A DNA stretch of 64,000 nucleotides from Streptacidiphilus sp. PB12-B1b (lineage in GTDB: Bacteria; Actinomycetota; Actinomycetes; Streptomycetales; Streptomycetaceae). The number at the start of each line of letters is the position of its first letter. Position 1 is the first letter of the stretch. The notes under the pieces were generated by a model that saw only the letters and a list, made by a program, of their open reading frames with translations, was not told where the DNA came from and did no database searches. Of this stretch, positions 35,259 through 44,503 are shown in pieces. Location: the NCBI RefSeq assembly GCF_014084125.1, contig NZ_CP048405.1, positions 6,324,001 through 6,388,000 of the forward strand, written 5' to 3'. Position numbers and translations under genes: made by a program.

Positions 35259-36320
35259 CTACAGGCCGATGCCGACCAACGGCGAGGCGGTCACACGGTC
35301 CGCGTCCTCCATGTACCCCGCCAGGGCCCTGCTGCCGTCCGCCCATCCGCCGGTACGCCCGATGCGGATCACGTCGTGCCCAGCCAGGCGGGCCGCGGTT
35401 GCGAAGCCCCGCCGCAGGGAGTGCCCCGACCAGTCGCCGGTCAGCCCGGCCCGGTCGGCCAGGCGGGTGACGACGTCGGCGGCGGCCTCGGGAGTGATCC
35501 GGCCCGACGGGTCACCGATCGGCCGGCCCTTGCGGAGCATCGGCGGCGCCACCCGGCCGTGCCGGTCGATGCGCACGAACAGCGGACCCCCAGTGCGGCC
35601 GGCAGCGACCAGGGCCGTCGTGTACGCCTGCACCGCCCGGACGGGGCAGGTCGCCGGATCCGAGCCGTACAGCACCACGTTCTCGGTGAACAGCTTCACC
35701 TTCCGACGGTAGATCGACGTGTCGAGGCCCTCGTCGGTCTCGCGCAGGTCGGTGACGTCGACCGCAACCAGCTCGGACACGCGGGCAGCCGTGGCGAAGC
35801 CGAGCAGCACCAGAGCGGCGTCCCGCTTCCCCAGCAGTGTCGTGCGGTCGACCGGGGCCAGCATCGCCCGCAGTGCGGTCGGCACCGCCGGGGATGCCTT
35901 CCGCGGCTTGGCGGCCGGGTCCTTGGCCAGGGCCAGCCGGGTCCGGAATCCGTTGATGACCGCGCGGGCGGCGACGGTGCTGGGCTTGGGCAGGTCGTGT
36001 TCGGCGTGAAGGGTCGAGATGGCGGACATGGCCCGGTCGATCGAGGACGGCGATGCCGGGCGGCCGGTGCGGGGCAGCGGCGCGGTGGTGAGGTGCGCGG
36101 CGTACGAGGCGATGGTCTCGGCGGTGGCTGGCAGTGCGGTGCGGCCCTCGGCGGCGCACCAGCGGGCGTACGCCTCGCGGTCGGCCCGGTAGGCGCGCGA
36201 GGTCGAGTCCGCGCGCCCGGCGGCGATGGCCGTGATCGTCTCGGCCGAGAGGTGGGTGTCCCGGTCGGCTTGGGTGACAACATCGGTTGTCGTGGTCCGG
36301 ATTTCGATCTCTGCGGCCAT
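35259..36320 (-). CDS. Tyrosine recombinase (phage/XerD-like integrase)
   Basis: The 353-residue protein has a SAM-like core-binding domain (about 25-125) and a catalytic domain with R180 (ATAARVSEL), K207, H300 and R303 (GHSLRRGF), W326 and Y336 (LAGYME). It seems intact. It is the second integrase in element 2 and lies far from either end, so it is probably a relic of an older element, a resolvase-like function, or part of the tail-module unit. Confidence 0.9.
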   Translation of the reverse strand: MAAEIEIRTTTTDVVTQADRDTHLSAETITAIAAGRADSTSRAYRADREAYARWCAAEGRTALPATAETIASYAAHLTTAPLPRTGRPASPSSIDRAMSAISTLHAEHDLPKPSTVAARAVINGFRTRLALAKDPAAKPRKASPAVPTALRAMLAPVDRTTLLGKRDAALVLLGFATAARVSELVAVDVTDLRETDEGLDTSIYRRKVKLFTENVVLYGSDPATCPVRAVQAYTTALVAAGRTGGPLFVRIDRHGRVAPPMLRKGRPIGDPSGRITPEAAADVVTRLADRAGLTGDWSGHSLRRGFATAARLAGHDVIRIGRTGGWADGSRALAGYMEDADRVTASPLVGIGL

Positions 36321-36376
36321 CCTGACCCCCCTTCAGTTCTGGCTCTTGAGAAGAAACCTTATCAAGAGCCAGAGGG

Positions 36377-36688
36377 CTAGCCATGGCTAACGGGGGAATT
36401 CGGTGCCTTCCGCTTGCCCGGGTGGTCCTTGCCGACGTCCGGGAGCGACGCCTCGAGTAGCTCGGCACGTTCCTCGACCGTGAAGGCGATCACGGCGCAC
36501 AGCTGTTCGGCGACCTTCCGCGACGGTGTCCGCAGGCCCGCCTCCAGTTGGATCAGGTACGGGTGGGCGATCCCGGCCAGCCGTGCGCACTCCCCGCCGC
36601 GCAGCCCGGATCGCATCCGGGCCGCACTGATCATCGGCCCCAGCGTCGCCGGAGGTACCCGTCGCTGTCGTACGCTCTGCTGCTCCAT
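36377..36688 (-). CDS. XRE-type DNA-binding protein
   Basis: The 103-residue helix-turn-helix protein has a core SGLRGGECARLAGIAHPYLI at about 27-46 and LEAGLRTPS after it. It lies between the tape-measure gene and the tyrosine recombinase, and could regulate either. Confidence 0.75.
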   Translation of the reverse strand: MEQQSVRQRRVPPATLGPMISAARMRSGLRGGECARLAGIAHPYLIQLEAGLRTPSRKVAEQLCAVIAFTVEERAELLEASLPDVGKDHPGKRKAPNSPVSHG

Positions 36689-36717
36689 GGCTGCCCCTCC
36701 CCTTCCTCGTTGTGTGC

Positions 36718-39700
36718 TCAGCGCCGGTACGACGGGTACGTCTGACTGTTGCGGGCGCCGTTCTGCAGGTCCAGCCGCTGCAGCTCGTTACGCAGTTGCC
36801 GAGCGGTGACTACGGTGCCCTCGACGGTGATGTTGTAGTTGACGACCGACGTGGCACCGCCTGCGCCTCCCGCGCCCCCGCCACGGTTGCCGTGGACCAG
36901 GGCTGCGCCTCCGCCGGCCATGCGCAGTCCCAGGCTGCCAGCAGCGCCCCCGGTCAGGTGCGACATGGCGCCGGACACGTCCGCCGTGCCCATCGCGAGT
37001 CCCTGCGCGATCTGGCGGGCGATGTTCCGGCCGCCGATCTGCGGTGCCCCCGAGCCCGACAGGGGGCCCTTCTTGGCGGGAGACCACGGCAGGAAGTTCT
37101 TGATCTCGCTGACGACGCTGCTCATCGCGCTACCCGCCGAGCCGATCATCGACTCGATGCCGCTGATCAGGCCGCTGATGATGTTCTGGCCAGCGCCGTA
37201 GAGCAGGGAGCCTACGTCGCCCAGCGCGTGGAGGATCTTGCCGGGCAGGGACTCCACGAAACGGATCCCGTCGCCCGCCAGCGACTTCACCTCCGACCAG
37301 GCGTCGGAGAAGGCGCCGGAGATCTGCTTCCAGTAGTGGGTGATCGCGTAGACCGCGAGACCGATCGGGCCGGTCAGGATCGCTAGCAGGAGCGGCCAGT
37401 GGCCCTTGATCCAGTTCACGACCGTCCCGGCTGCCGACACGATCGAGTCGAACGCCTTCTCGATAATGTGCCACGCGTCGTCGGCCGCACCCGAGATCAG
37501 CTTCCAGGCGTCCTTCCAGAAGTCCCGGAAGCCCTTGAAGTGGTCCCAGCAGTAGATGAAGGCAGCCACAAGTCCCCCGATAGCGATCACGATCAACCCG
37601 ATCGGGTTGGCGTCCATCGCAATATCGAGTTCGCCCGTCGCCACCGCCTCCTCGTCCGCCGCCCCGGTGGCGAGCACCTCAGCATCCTTCAGGCCCGACA
37701 GAGCCTGCTTCATGTTCAAGATCCCCTGCCACGCGGTCCGCGCACCGCCTGCCAGAGTCGACCAGCCGGTCTTGAAGAGGCCGCCCAAGTTCTGGAACAG
37801 GCCCTCGACAGCGGGGGTGATGTTGCCTTCCTCGTCCTCGACTGCCTCCGCCCCGAAGATCGCAGCCCAGCCCGCCCGGGCACCCTGCACGAGTGACGCC
37901 CAGCCCGTCTTCATCGAGCCGAGCATCTTCGGGAAGAAGCCCTCGACGGCAGGGATGACGTTGCCCTCGGCGTCCTCGGCCTCCGCCGCACCGAAGACGG
38001 CCTTCCAGCCTGCTGTCACGCCCTTGACCAGGCCGCTGAAGCCGGTCTTGAAGACCTTGCCTATCTTGGGGAAGAGTCCTTCGACGGCGGGGACGACGTT
38101 GCCTTCGGCGTCGGTGACCTCCGCCGCGCCGAACAGCTTGCCCCAGCCCGTCTTGATGCCCGCGAAACCGCTCTTGAAGATCCGGGACATCTTCGGGAAG
38201 AAGCCCTCGACGGCCGCCACGGTCTTGCCCTCGGCGTCCTTCGTCGCGGCTGCTCCGAACAGCGCGCCCCACATGCTCTTTGTCGAGGCGATGAGCTGCT
38301 TGCCCTGGCTGAACGGGAACGTGGCGATCGACTTGGCCAGCCCGGCGATAGCAGTGATCGGCTTGATGACCGCGAGCGCGCCCAGGCGCAGGGCCAGCGG
38401 CGCGAGGAACGCGTCCACGAGCCACTGCATGATCGTCTTGTGCTGGTCGGTGAAGTTCGCCAGATCCTTCAGGGCGGGCGTCACCGTGGTGGACAGGATC
38501 GAGCCCAGGGCCGACAGCGCGCCCAGCACCGCGGTGCCCACCAGCGTTGCCAGGGACGGGCCGACCGTCTTTATGAGGACGGACGCGAAGTGCGTGGCCG
38601 CGTCGGCGAAGTGCGACAGGTCGTCTGCGACGGTCTTGAAGACCTGCCCGACCTTCTGCCATGGCGACAGTGCGGGCGCTGTCGCCGTGGCGGCTGCGCC
38701 TGCCCCAGCCTGCAGGTGCCCCTCGCCCGCAGCAGCGGGAGCGGATGTGGGTGTCGAGCCGGAGAAGCCGGAGGCGATGCCGGACAGGGCGGTAGCGAAG
38801 CCGTGGACGATCGGCGTGCCCTTGGACTCGATCAGACTGATGAAGCTGCTGACCTGCGGGATCAGCCCCTCGCCGATGCGGATCATGACCGACTCGAAGC
38901 CGTCCTTGATCTGCGCGAACTGCACCGACAGCGTGTGCGTCGACGTCACCCAGGCGGAGGCGAAAGAGTTCGCCCCGGCGGCGATGGCCGGGTACTTCGA
39001 CTTCAACCGGTCCATCTGATCGGCAAGGATGTTCAGGCCCGACCCGGCCTTCTTCCCGAAAACCTCCGTGATGACCTGGCCCTGCTCCTTCGCCGTGACA
39101 CCCGCGGCCCTCATGTGGGCCATCAGGTCGTTCATGGCCGGCAGCAGGCCGCCGTTCTGCATGTCCTTGCCGAGCTGCGTCGACGTCAGGCCGAGTTTCT
39201 GCAGCTCCGGACCTGCGGTGGCGATGGGCTGCGCGAGGGCCTGCACCGACATCCGCAGCATTGTCGCCGCGTTGGCGCCGCGGACGTTGTTGTCGCCGAA
39301 GACGTCGAGGGCGGCGCCGACGTCCGCCAGGGACAGGCCGAAGCCCTTGACGGTGGCGACCATGCCGGACCCGAACGCGTCGGCGAGGTCCTGCATCTGC
39401 ATGTCGCCCGCGCCGACGATCGCATTCAGCGCGCCCATGGCCTGGCCCATGTTCTGCACGCCCGGAATGCCCGAGGCGACCGCCGCGGTGAGCGCGTTGG
39501 TGACGTCGACGAGGTCGGCGTGGCCGGTGGTGGCACCCTCCGCGGCGACCTTGACCAGGTTCAGCGCCTTGGCGCCGCTGATGCCCATCGACGAGAAGTT
39601 CGACTCGACGTGGTAGAGCGCTTCGGCGAGCGAATCGGGGGACTGCCCGACCTGCCCGGCCAGGCTCAGCACGCCGTCACCCAAAGATTTGATCTTGCTG

Positions 39701-40269
39701 AGGGGCACCCCGGCCTGCGTGCTGATCTGCGTCATCGCGGCCTGGAACTTCGCCGCCGACTTGATCGACTCGTAGCCGATCGCCGCGATACTCAGAGGCA
39801 GGGCGGCCTTGAGCATGCCGCCCAGCTCGCCCAGGCCCAGAACCTTGGTGCTCAGGCCCTCCGTGGCCTCGCTGGCCTCCGCCGATGCCGCAGTGACCGA
39901 TCCGGCCATCTCCGTCGCAGCGGCCTTGACTTCAGCCGCGGCCTCGGAGATCGCCGCTGCGGCCTCCCGCATGGACGCGACGATCTCCTCGCCCATCTCG
40001 GACATGCCGACGCCCGCAGACCTGGCCTCGTCGCCCATCGCCGCGAGACCCTCGGACGCCGACGTCGTCGACTCCCGCACCGAGGCGGCCATTTCGGCGA
40101 CGCCGTCATCGATCCCGGCGAACGCGGCATCGACTGACTCGGCGAGCGAGGCGCACGACTCCTTGAGGGTGTCTATGGAGGCGACCGCGTTGCGGATCAT
40201 CTTCATGAAGCCGGCCGCGCTGCCGGTCAGCGTTGCCCTCAGCGGGGGAATGTCAGCCACGGGCTTCAC
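36718..40269 (-). CDS. Phage tail tape-measure protein
   Basis: The 1183-residue protein starts with a long Ala/Glu-rich coiled coil (about 25-135). It then has the TP901-type core ([20 protein letters not shown] and the [19 protein letters not shown] region, about 170-420). Hydrophobic stretches follow, then four tandem repeats of 42-46 residues (about 655-845; each with DAEGN and AVEGFFPK), then more membrane-like segments and a Gly-rich C-terminus. Tape-measure proteins set tail length and line the tube for DNA passage. The start could be GTG at 40269 or 40260. No terminase or head genes accompany it. Confidence 0.92.
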   Translation of the reverse strand: MKPVADIPPLRATLTGSAAGFMKMIRNAVASIDTLKESCASLAESVDAAFAGIDDGVAEMAASVRESTTSASEGLAAMGDEARSAGVGMSEMGEEIVASMREAAAAISEAAAEVKAAATEMAGSVTAASAEASEATEGLSTKVLGLGELGGMLKAALPLSIAAIGYESIKSAAKFQAAMTQISTQAGVPLSKIKSLGDGVLSLAGQVGQSPDSLAEALYHVESNFSSMGISGAKALNLVKVAAEGATTGHADLVDVTNALTAAVASGIPGVQNMGQAMGALNAIVGAGDMQMQDLADAFGSGMVATVKGFGLSLADVGAALDVFGDNNVRGANAATMLRMSVQALAQPIATAGPELQKLGLTSTQLGKDMQNGGLLPAMNDLMAHMRAAGVTAKEQGQVITEVFGKKAGSGLNILADQMDRLKSKYPAIAAGANSFASAWVTSTHTLSVQFAQIKDGFESVMIRIGEGLIPQVSSFISLIESKGTPIVHGFATALSGIASGFSGSTPTSAPAAAGEGHLQAGAGAAATATAPALSPWQKVGQVFKTVADDLSHFADAATHFASVLIKTVGPSLATLVGTAVLGALSALGSILSTTVTPALKDLANFTDQHKTIMQWLVDAFLAPLALRLGALAVIKPITAIAGLAKSIATFPFSQGKQLIASTKSMWGALFGAAATKDAEGKTVAAVEGFFPKMSRIFKSGFAGIKTGWGKLFGAAEVTDAEGNVVPAVEGLFPKIGKVFKTGFSGLVKGVTAGWKAVFGAAEAEDAEGNVIPAVEGFFPKMLGSMKTGWASLVQGARAGWAAIFGAEAVEDEEGNITPAVEGLFQNLGGLFKTGWSTLAGGARTAWQGILNMKQALSGLKDAEVLATGAADEEAVATGELDIAMDANPIGLIVIAIGGLVAAFIYCWDHFKGFRDFWKDAWKLISGAADDAWHIIEKAFDSIVSAAGTVVNWIKGHWPLLLAILTGPIGLAVYAITHYWKQISGAFSDAWSEVKSLAGDGIRFVESLPGKILHALGDVGSLLYGAGQNIISGLISGIESMIGSAGSAMSSVVSEIKNFLPWSPAKKGPLSGSGAPQIGGRNIARQIAQGLAMGTADVSGAMSHLTGGAAGSLGLRMAGGGAALVHGNRGGGAGGAGGATSVVNYNITVEGTVVTARQLRNELQRLDLQNGARNSQTYPSYRR
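37740..38300 (-). repeat. Tandem repeats inside the tape-measure gene
   Basis: Matching segments recur at about 38191, 38065, 37927 and 37789, that is at 126, 138 and 138 bp spacing. All spacings are multiples of three, so they encode 42-46-residue repeats with GW..LFGAAE, DAEGN and PAVEGFFPK. Such repeats allow tail length to change by recombination. Confidence 0.75.
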
Positions 40270-40579
40270 CCGCTCGGCGGGCCTGCGCAGTGAACGTCAT
40301 CTCGTCCGGCAGTTGCACGCCGCGGAGGACCAGGGCGATGTCTGCCTCGCCGGGCACGTCCGGCACGGTCACCACGGCCGGCAGGCCCTGGCGGGCGGCC
40401 TCGGCATTGAGGATCTCGGCGCAGGCCGCGAACTTGTTCTGTGCGTCAACGATCTCGGTGACCAACGCCGAGACGGCCCCCATGGCCTCGGCATAGGCGA
40501 CCGCGAGGACGTCGAGCGCGCCGCGGGCTACCTCGATCTCCGCTTCGTACGCGGCGGTCTCGGCGTTGAGGTCCATCAC
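40253..40579 (-). CDS. Small protein in the tail-chaperone position
   Basis: The 108-residue helical acidic protein has a GTG start overlapping the upstream stop (GTGA) and overlaps the tape-measure start. Its place just before the tape-measure gene is that of tail assembly chaperones, which often use a programmed frameshift. I could not confirm a slippery site here. Confidence 0.6.
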   Translation of the reverse strand: MMDLNAETAAYEAEIEVARGALDVLAVAYAEAMGAVSALVTEIVDAQNKFAACAEILNAEAARQGLPAVVTVPDVPGEADIALVLRGVQLPDEMTFTAQARRAGEARG

Positions 40580-40935
40580 TCACCGCCACCCTCGCCGGCA
40601 CCGGTGCGCCACATCGGGGAGTTCAGGTGCTGGCCCGCGCTGGTCCAGGTGTCGACGGCGTACGCGCGGAACTCCTCGCGGGTCATCTCATGCGGGACCT
40701 TCGCCGGCAGCGGGTCGGCGGCCGGCGGCTCGGACTCGGCGATGCGGGCCGCGAACTGGGGGGCGACTTCAGTGATGCGCGCGGCCAACTGGTCCATTGC
40801 GGCGTTGAACTCGGCCAGGGGCAGCGCCTTGGGCTTGGCAGCCTCTGCCAGACGTGCGGCATGGCGCTGGGCGGCCTGGGCGTCCATACGGGCCTGCAGG
40901 CGCCGCCAGCGGGCTTCGTGATTGATCTTGGGCAT
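40576..40935 (-). CDS. Small protein in the tail-chaperone position
   Basis: The 119-residue helical, Ala/Arg-rich protein (MPKINHEARWRRLQARMDAQ) ends in GEGGGE. It is coupled to the next gene by GTGA. Position suggests a tail chaperone. Sequence alone does not show it. Confidence 0.6.
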   Translation of the reverse strand: MPKINHEARWRRLQARMDAQAAQRHAARLAEAAKPKALPLAEFNAAMDQLAARITEVAPQFAARIAESEPPAADPLPAKVPHEMTREEFRAYAVDTWTSAGQHLNSPMWRTGAGEGGGE

Positions 40936-40953
40936 GGTGGGCTCCTGCCTGGG

Positions 40954-41604
40954 TTACTGGCCGGAGCCGTTGGGACCGATGGCAGCCCACGCGACGGCGT
41001 AGGTCGTCGCGGTCTGCGATCCGGTGGGGGCGGTTGCCGCGGAGACGGTGAAGCCGGTCGCCGAAACGGCTGTGACGTACAGGCCCAGGGCGGCCGTGGC
41101 GGCGTTCTGGGCCGTCAGAACGACAGCCGGGGCCCTGGCGAAGACCTCGCTGAACGTCACCGCGACCTGGGAGCCGGTCCCCGGGCTGGTGCCGGAGCCG
41201 AACGTCAACGTGCCGTACTGGCCGGTCGCGCCGGCCGCGACCACGGGCGAGGGTGCCGAGGTGCCTGCGGCGGTGCCCGCGGCAGCGGTGACGGCTCCGA
41301 GGGTGACGCCGGTGGACACCGCGGCGGCGGGCACCGTCAGCAGGCTGATCCGGCCGGAGGTGCCGCCCTCGAATGCCTTCACCACCCGGTAGGTGGTGCC
41401 GGTCGGGGTGGTGCCGGCGTCGTCATTGGCGTCCAGGGTCAGGTGCACGCTGCCGGTGCTGTCCAGCGCGGCCGTGGTGCTGGCGGGCGCCGTGACGCCG
41501 CTGTTGACCATGGCGGCGCTCAAGGTGAAGGAGACGGTGCCCGATTCGGGGCTCCCGTCAGAGCGGGTGAAGGTGCCTTGGACAGGCACGCTGGTGAAGG
41601 CCAT
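40954..41604 (-). CDS. Putative phage tail/fibre β-protein
   Basis: The 216-residue protein starts MAFTSVPVQGTFTRSDGSPE after GGAGG. It is Ala/Thr/Gly/Val-rich β-structure throughout. The first half resembles the β-sandwich of major tail subunits. The second half (QYGTLTFGSGTSPGTGSQVA, VFARAPAVVLTAQN) looks like an H-type-lectin fibre domain. It precedes the chaperone-like and tape-measure genes, the normal site of the major tail protein. Confidence 0.6.
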   Translation of the reverse strand: MAFTSVPVQGTFTRSDGSPESGTVSFTLSAAMVNSGVTAPASTTAALDSTGSVHLTLDANDDAGTTPTGTTYRVVKAFEGGTSGRISLLTVPAAAVSTGVTLGAVTAAAGTAAGTSAPSPVVAAGATGQYGTLTFGSGTSPGTGSQVAVTFSEVFARAPAVVLTAQNAATAALGLYVTAVSATGFTVSAATAPTGSQTATTYAVAWAAIGPNGSGQ

Positions 41605-41772
41605 CGCGTCCTCCGCGTCTGGGAAGGTCGGGGGTGTTGCGATGTCTCGGCACGGCGCAGGTCGGTCAGTGCGGGGAAAGGGAGGTGAGAAACCCGCTCG
41701 CGGCCTTGGCTCCCCGATCCGGCTGCCGAACCGGGCGGGGTGACTTTGACGCCCGTGCCGAGACATGCGCTG

Positions 41773-42348
41773 TCAGAGCAGGTCGGGCGTGCGCTGGACC
41801 AGGGCCGCAAGGCCGGTACCGCTGACGCGGGAGGCGAAGTCGTTCATGCGGGGCGGGCGCGGGTAGCCCTCGGGCAGCTGGCCGGCGACCAGGCCCTGTT
41901 CCCAGGCGAACTGGCGGGCCTGCCCGGCGCGCTGCTCGGCGGTGATGGCCTCGCCGATGGTCTGCCGTAGCGCTGCGTAGGTGGCCTTGATCTCGGCCTT
42001 CAGCCGGCCCAGGTCGTCGAGGGCCTGGGCTTCCTCGGCCTTGAAGCGGTCGTAGGCGGCGGACGCCTGCTCGCGGCGCTCGCGCTCTTGGCGGGCCCGG
42101 TCCTCCTCGGCCCGGTGCCGGGCCAGTTCCCCGATGCCGGCCGCGAGGGCCTGTACGTGGGCGTCGGCGATCAGCAGCGGCTCGCGCACGGCGTCGCCGG
42201 CTGCCTTGTGCTTGGCGGCGTCGTCGTACCGCTTCTCGGCGACCGCCGCCTGCTGCTGGAACTCGGCCTCGGACAGCTTCTCGCGCAGCTGCTCGGCGTC
42301 ATGCCGCGCTTGTTCGAGGCGCTGCTCCAGGGTGACCGTTTCGGGCAT
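41773..42348 (-). CDS. Coiled-coil protein
   Basis: The 191-residue protein has a nearly continuous charged coiled coil (about 5-150; starts MPETVTLEQRLEQARHDAEQ) and a short C-terminal globular part. GGAGGGG precedes the ATG. Possibly a scaffold or structural accessory; nothing specific was recognised. Confidence 0.6.
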   Translation of the reverse strand: MPETVTLEQRLEQARHDAEQLREKLSEAEFQQQAAVAEKRYDDAAKHKAAGDAVREPLLIADAHVQALAAGIGELARHRAEEDRARQERERREQASAAYDRFKAEEAQALDDLGRLKAEIKATYAALRQTIGEAITAEQRAGQARQFAWEQGLVAGQLPEGYPRPPRMNDFASRVSGTGLAALVQRTPDLL

Positions 42349-42850
42349 GTGCGCCCCTCCTCGTCCGGTGGGCGAGGTATGTGCGCAAGCTGTCGAGGTC
42401 GATGCTCCAGGTGTGGCGTGGCCCCAATACGCCGTGGATTTCTCCGGCAACGGCGAGGCGGCGCACCCACTCGGCTGACAACCCGACAGCCTCCGCGGCC
42501 TTCGCCGTGGTGACCATCTGAGTTGAGGGTGCGGCGGGTTGGGCAGGCGGAAGAACTGTGACCACCGGGACGGTTGGGGCTGCCCAACTGGCTGTGCGTT
42601 GCGAGGTCTGACGCCGGTACAGGACCGCGGCGTCACTGCTCGCCACCTTCACCGCCAGCACCGCCCGCGACAGCCGGGGAGCGGTCACCGAAGCCGGCGG
42701 CGGCGTCCCGCGCACGTACGCTTCCAGCAGCTCCAGGGCGGTACTCAGCTCGGCGCACAGCCGCCCGGGTATCACCAGGTCGGCCCCGGGCAGCAGCACC
42801 GGCGCGGCGCGCCCGTCACGGGCCCCAGGGGCGTCCTGCGGGGCGCTCAC
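42299..42850 (-). CDS. Protein with C-terminal excisionase/MerR-like helix-turn-helix
   Basis: The 183-residue protein has a GTGA overlap with the upstream gene and a 50-bp overlap with the next. The C-terminal ~55 residues (TTAKAAEAVGLSAEWVRRLA, then WSIDLDSLRTYLAHR) fit a MerR/Xis-type winged helix. The N-terminal region is helical. It could be a recombination directionality factor or regulator. Confidence 0.6.
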   Translation of the reverse strand: MSAPQDAPGARDGRAAPVLLPGADLVIPGRLCAELSTALELLEAYVRGTPPPASVTAPRLSRAVLAVKVASSDAAVLYRRQTSQRTASWAAPTVPVVTVLPPAQPAAPSTQMVTTAKAAEAVGLSAEWVRRLAVAGEIHGVLGPRHTWSIDLDSLRTYLAHRTRRGAHARNGHPGAAPRTSAA

Positions 42851-43116
42851 TCTGCTCCCCCGGCGGTCTTGAGGCCGAGGTGCTGCAGGACGATGCTGCG
42901 GCCCTCCACGCCGAGCGTGACGCGCAGGGCGCTGCTCAAGGCGATGGACAGGATCTCGGCGACCGCGCGCGGGTCCGCGCCGTCGAGCAGCTGGTCCACG
43001 CTGGCGACGGGGGCGTCAAAAGTGGCGGCGGTCACCAGGATGACGGCGGCCTGCAGGGCGTCGCGCGTGAACAGGGTGGGCTCGGGGCCCGGGTCTTCGG
43101 GCTGGGGAAGGCTCAT
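42847..43116 (-). CDS. Small hypothetical protein
   Basis: The 89-residue protein starts MSLPQPEDPGPEPTLFTRDA after AAGGA. It is helical with no family recognised. It is coupled to the following gene. Confidence 0.55.
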   Translation of the reverse strand: MSLPQPEDPGPEPTLFTRDALQAAVILVTAATFDAPVASVDQLLDGADPRAVAEILSIALSSALRVTLGVEGRSIVLQHLGLKTAGGAE

Positions 43117-43263
43117 AGGTGGTCCTTGCGGGTGGGGGTCCGGACTCCTGGAGGACAAGGCCATGGGGTCTTTGGAGCCGGACCGTGGTGCTCCGTGCGG
43201 TGGTGCTTGTGTATGAGGCGGCGACGCTGCCCGCGGCCTACCTGGCGGCGGGTGGCCCGGAGG

Positions 43264-43737
43264 TCACTCGCGCAGGGACTTGGAGGCCCGCGGGGACAGC
43301 AGCCCGCTCTCGGCGGCGTCGGCGAGCTTCCATTTCCGCCCGAGGTAGGCCCGCGCGTCCAAGCCGGCCACGACATTGCTGGAGACGATCTCCAGCGTCC
43401 GGAGCGTGCGGAGCCGGGCTGCCAGGCCCGGGGCGCGCAGGGCGGCGGCGTGGCGGACGGATCCGACGTGCAGCACCGCCCGGGTGCCGTCCTCGGTGAC
43501 GGTGAGCGTGCCTGGCACGGGGTGGCTAGCAGCGCTGGCGCGGTCAACGGTGAGCACGACCTTGGGGCGGGCGGTGCGCGGGATCCGCAGCGGCTGGCGC
43601 CCGCCGTCACGGGTCTGGGAGGCGCGGGCGGTGGCGAGGATCGCCCGCCGAATGTCGCGGTTGAGCAGGGGGTTCGCGGGCTCGTGCCTCGCGCGTGCGC
43701 GCGCGCGAGGCTCGCGGCGTTCGTCGTGGCGCGGCAT
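43264..43737 (-). CDS. Hypothetical basic protein
   Basis: The 157-residue protein has an Arg-rich start (MPRHDERREPRARARARHEP), then a mixed α/β region. It starts one base after the preceding stop, with GAGGC just upstream. No domain was recognised. Its 3' side is followed by a gap of about 147 bp. Confidence 0.55.
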   Translation of the reverse strand: MPRHDERREPRARARARHEPANPLLNRDIRRAILATARASQTRDGGRQPLRIPRTARPKVVLTVDRASAASHPVPGTLTVTEDGTRAVLHVGSVRHAAALRAPGLAARLRTLRTLEIVSSNVVAGLDARAYLGRKWKLADAAESGLLSPRASKSLRE

Positions 43738-43738
43738 T

Positions 43739-43924
43739 TCACGCCTCTCGGGTCTGGCTGATGCGGACGATGTACGGGTTGCCGCAGGCGGGGGTGCGGA
43801 GGCCGATGGCGAGGTGTCGGTGGGCGCTGCCGCAGCCGGGGCAGTGGTGGACGACGACTTGTTCGGCTCCGCTGGTGCGCAGGATGTCGCCGTTGACGAT
43901 GGGCGGGGTGGGGGCGGTGAGCAT
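43739..43924 (-). CDS. Small zinc-finger-like protein
   Basis: The 61-residue protein has HHCPGCGSAHRH and a later ACGNP, giving Cys/His ligands for one metal. Unknown function; a member of a second run of small Cys-rich proteins in this element. Confidence 0.55.
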   Translation of the reverse strand: MLTAPTPPIVNGDILRTSGAEQVVVHHCPGCGSAHRHLAIGLRTPACGNPYIVRISQTREA

Positions 43925-43952
43925 CTTGTTCTCCGTGCTGTTCGGGGTGGGG

Positions 43953-44141
43953 TTAGGCGGCGTGCGGGGTGATGGTGCGGATGGGGATCCACATCAAGCC
44001 GCAGGACGTTTCCAGGCACTCGAGTACCTGGTGTTGCTGTCGCCCGACGTGGGCGGTCCCTACGGGCTGGGCTCGGCGGATGGCCGCGCAGGACGGGCAG
44101 ACGGTCTGGACGACGGGGGGTCGACGGAGTCGGGCGGGCAT
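43953..44141 (-). CDS. Small zinc-binding protein
   Basis: The 62-residue protein has CPSCAAIRRAQP and CLETSC motifs, a plausible zinc ribbon. GGGGAG lies before the ATG. It is closely spaced in the leftward series. Confidence 0.55.
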   Translation of the reverse strand: MPARLRRPPVVQTVCPSCAAIRRAQPVGTAHVGRQQHQVLECLETSCGLMWIPIRTITPHAA

Positions 44142-44143
44142 GG

Positions 44144-44491
44144 CTACTCCCCGACTCGGCGGATCGTGGCAAGGGTGTGGATGAAGGCGCTGATCCGGTC
44201 GGCCATGGGTTCGCGGTCCTCCGGGGCGAGGTGCAGGAGTCCGGTGAGAATCTCGTCCATGCCGGTGGCGATGTCCCACATGCCGGGGTCGCGCTTGTCG
44301 GAGCAGTTCTGGCAGATGCGGCAGACGTCGGGGAGGTCGAGCTTGAGGGCAACGGCGACGACTCGGGTGTCGCCGAGGAAGTCGAGGGTGTCGCCGCACA
44401 GGGCGCACTCGGCTTCGGGGTCGGGTTCGGTGTTGATCTCGAAGGCGAGGCTGGCGTGGGCGAGCAGGTCGCCCATGAGGTCGTCGGTCAT
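44144..44491 (-). CDS. Small zinc-binding protein
   Basis: The 115-residue protein has CALCGDTLDF and CRICQNCSDK, forming a five-Cys site that fits a zinc ribbon. Flanks are helical and acidic. Function unknown. Confidence 0.6.
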   Translation of the reverse strand: MTDDLMGDLLAHASLAFEINTEPDPEAECALCGDTLDFLGDTRVVAVALKLDLPDVCRICQNCSDKRDPGMWDIATGMDEILTGLLHLAPEDREPMADRISAFIHTLATIRRVGE

Positions 44492-44503
44492 GGTGCTTTC
44501 CGT

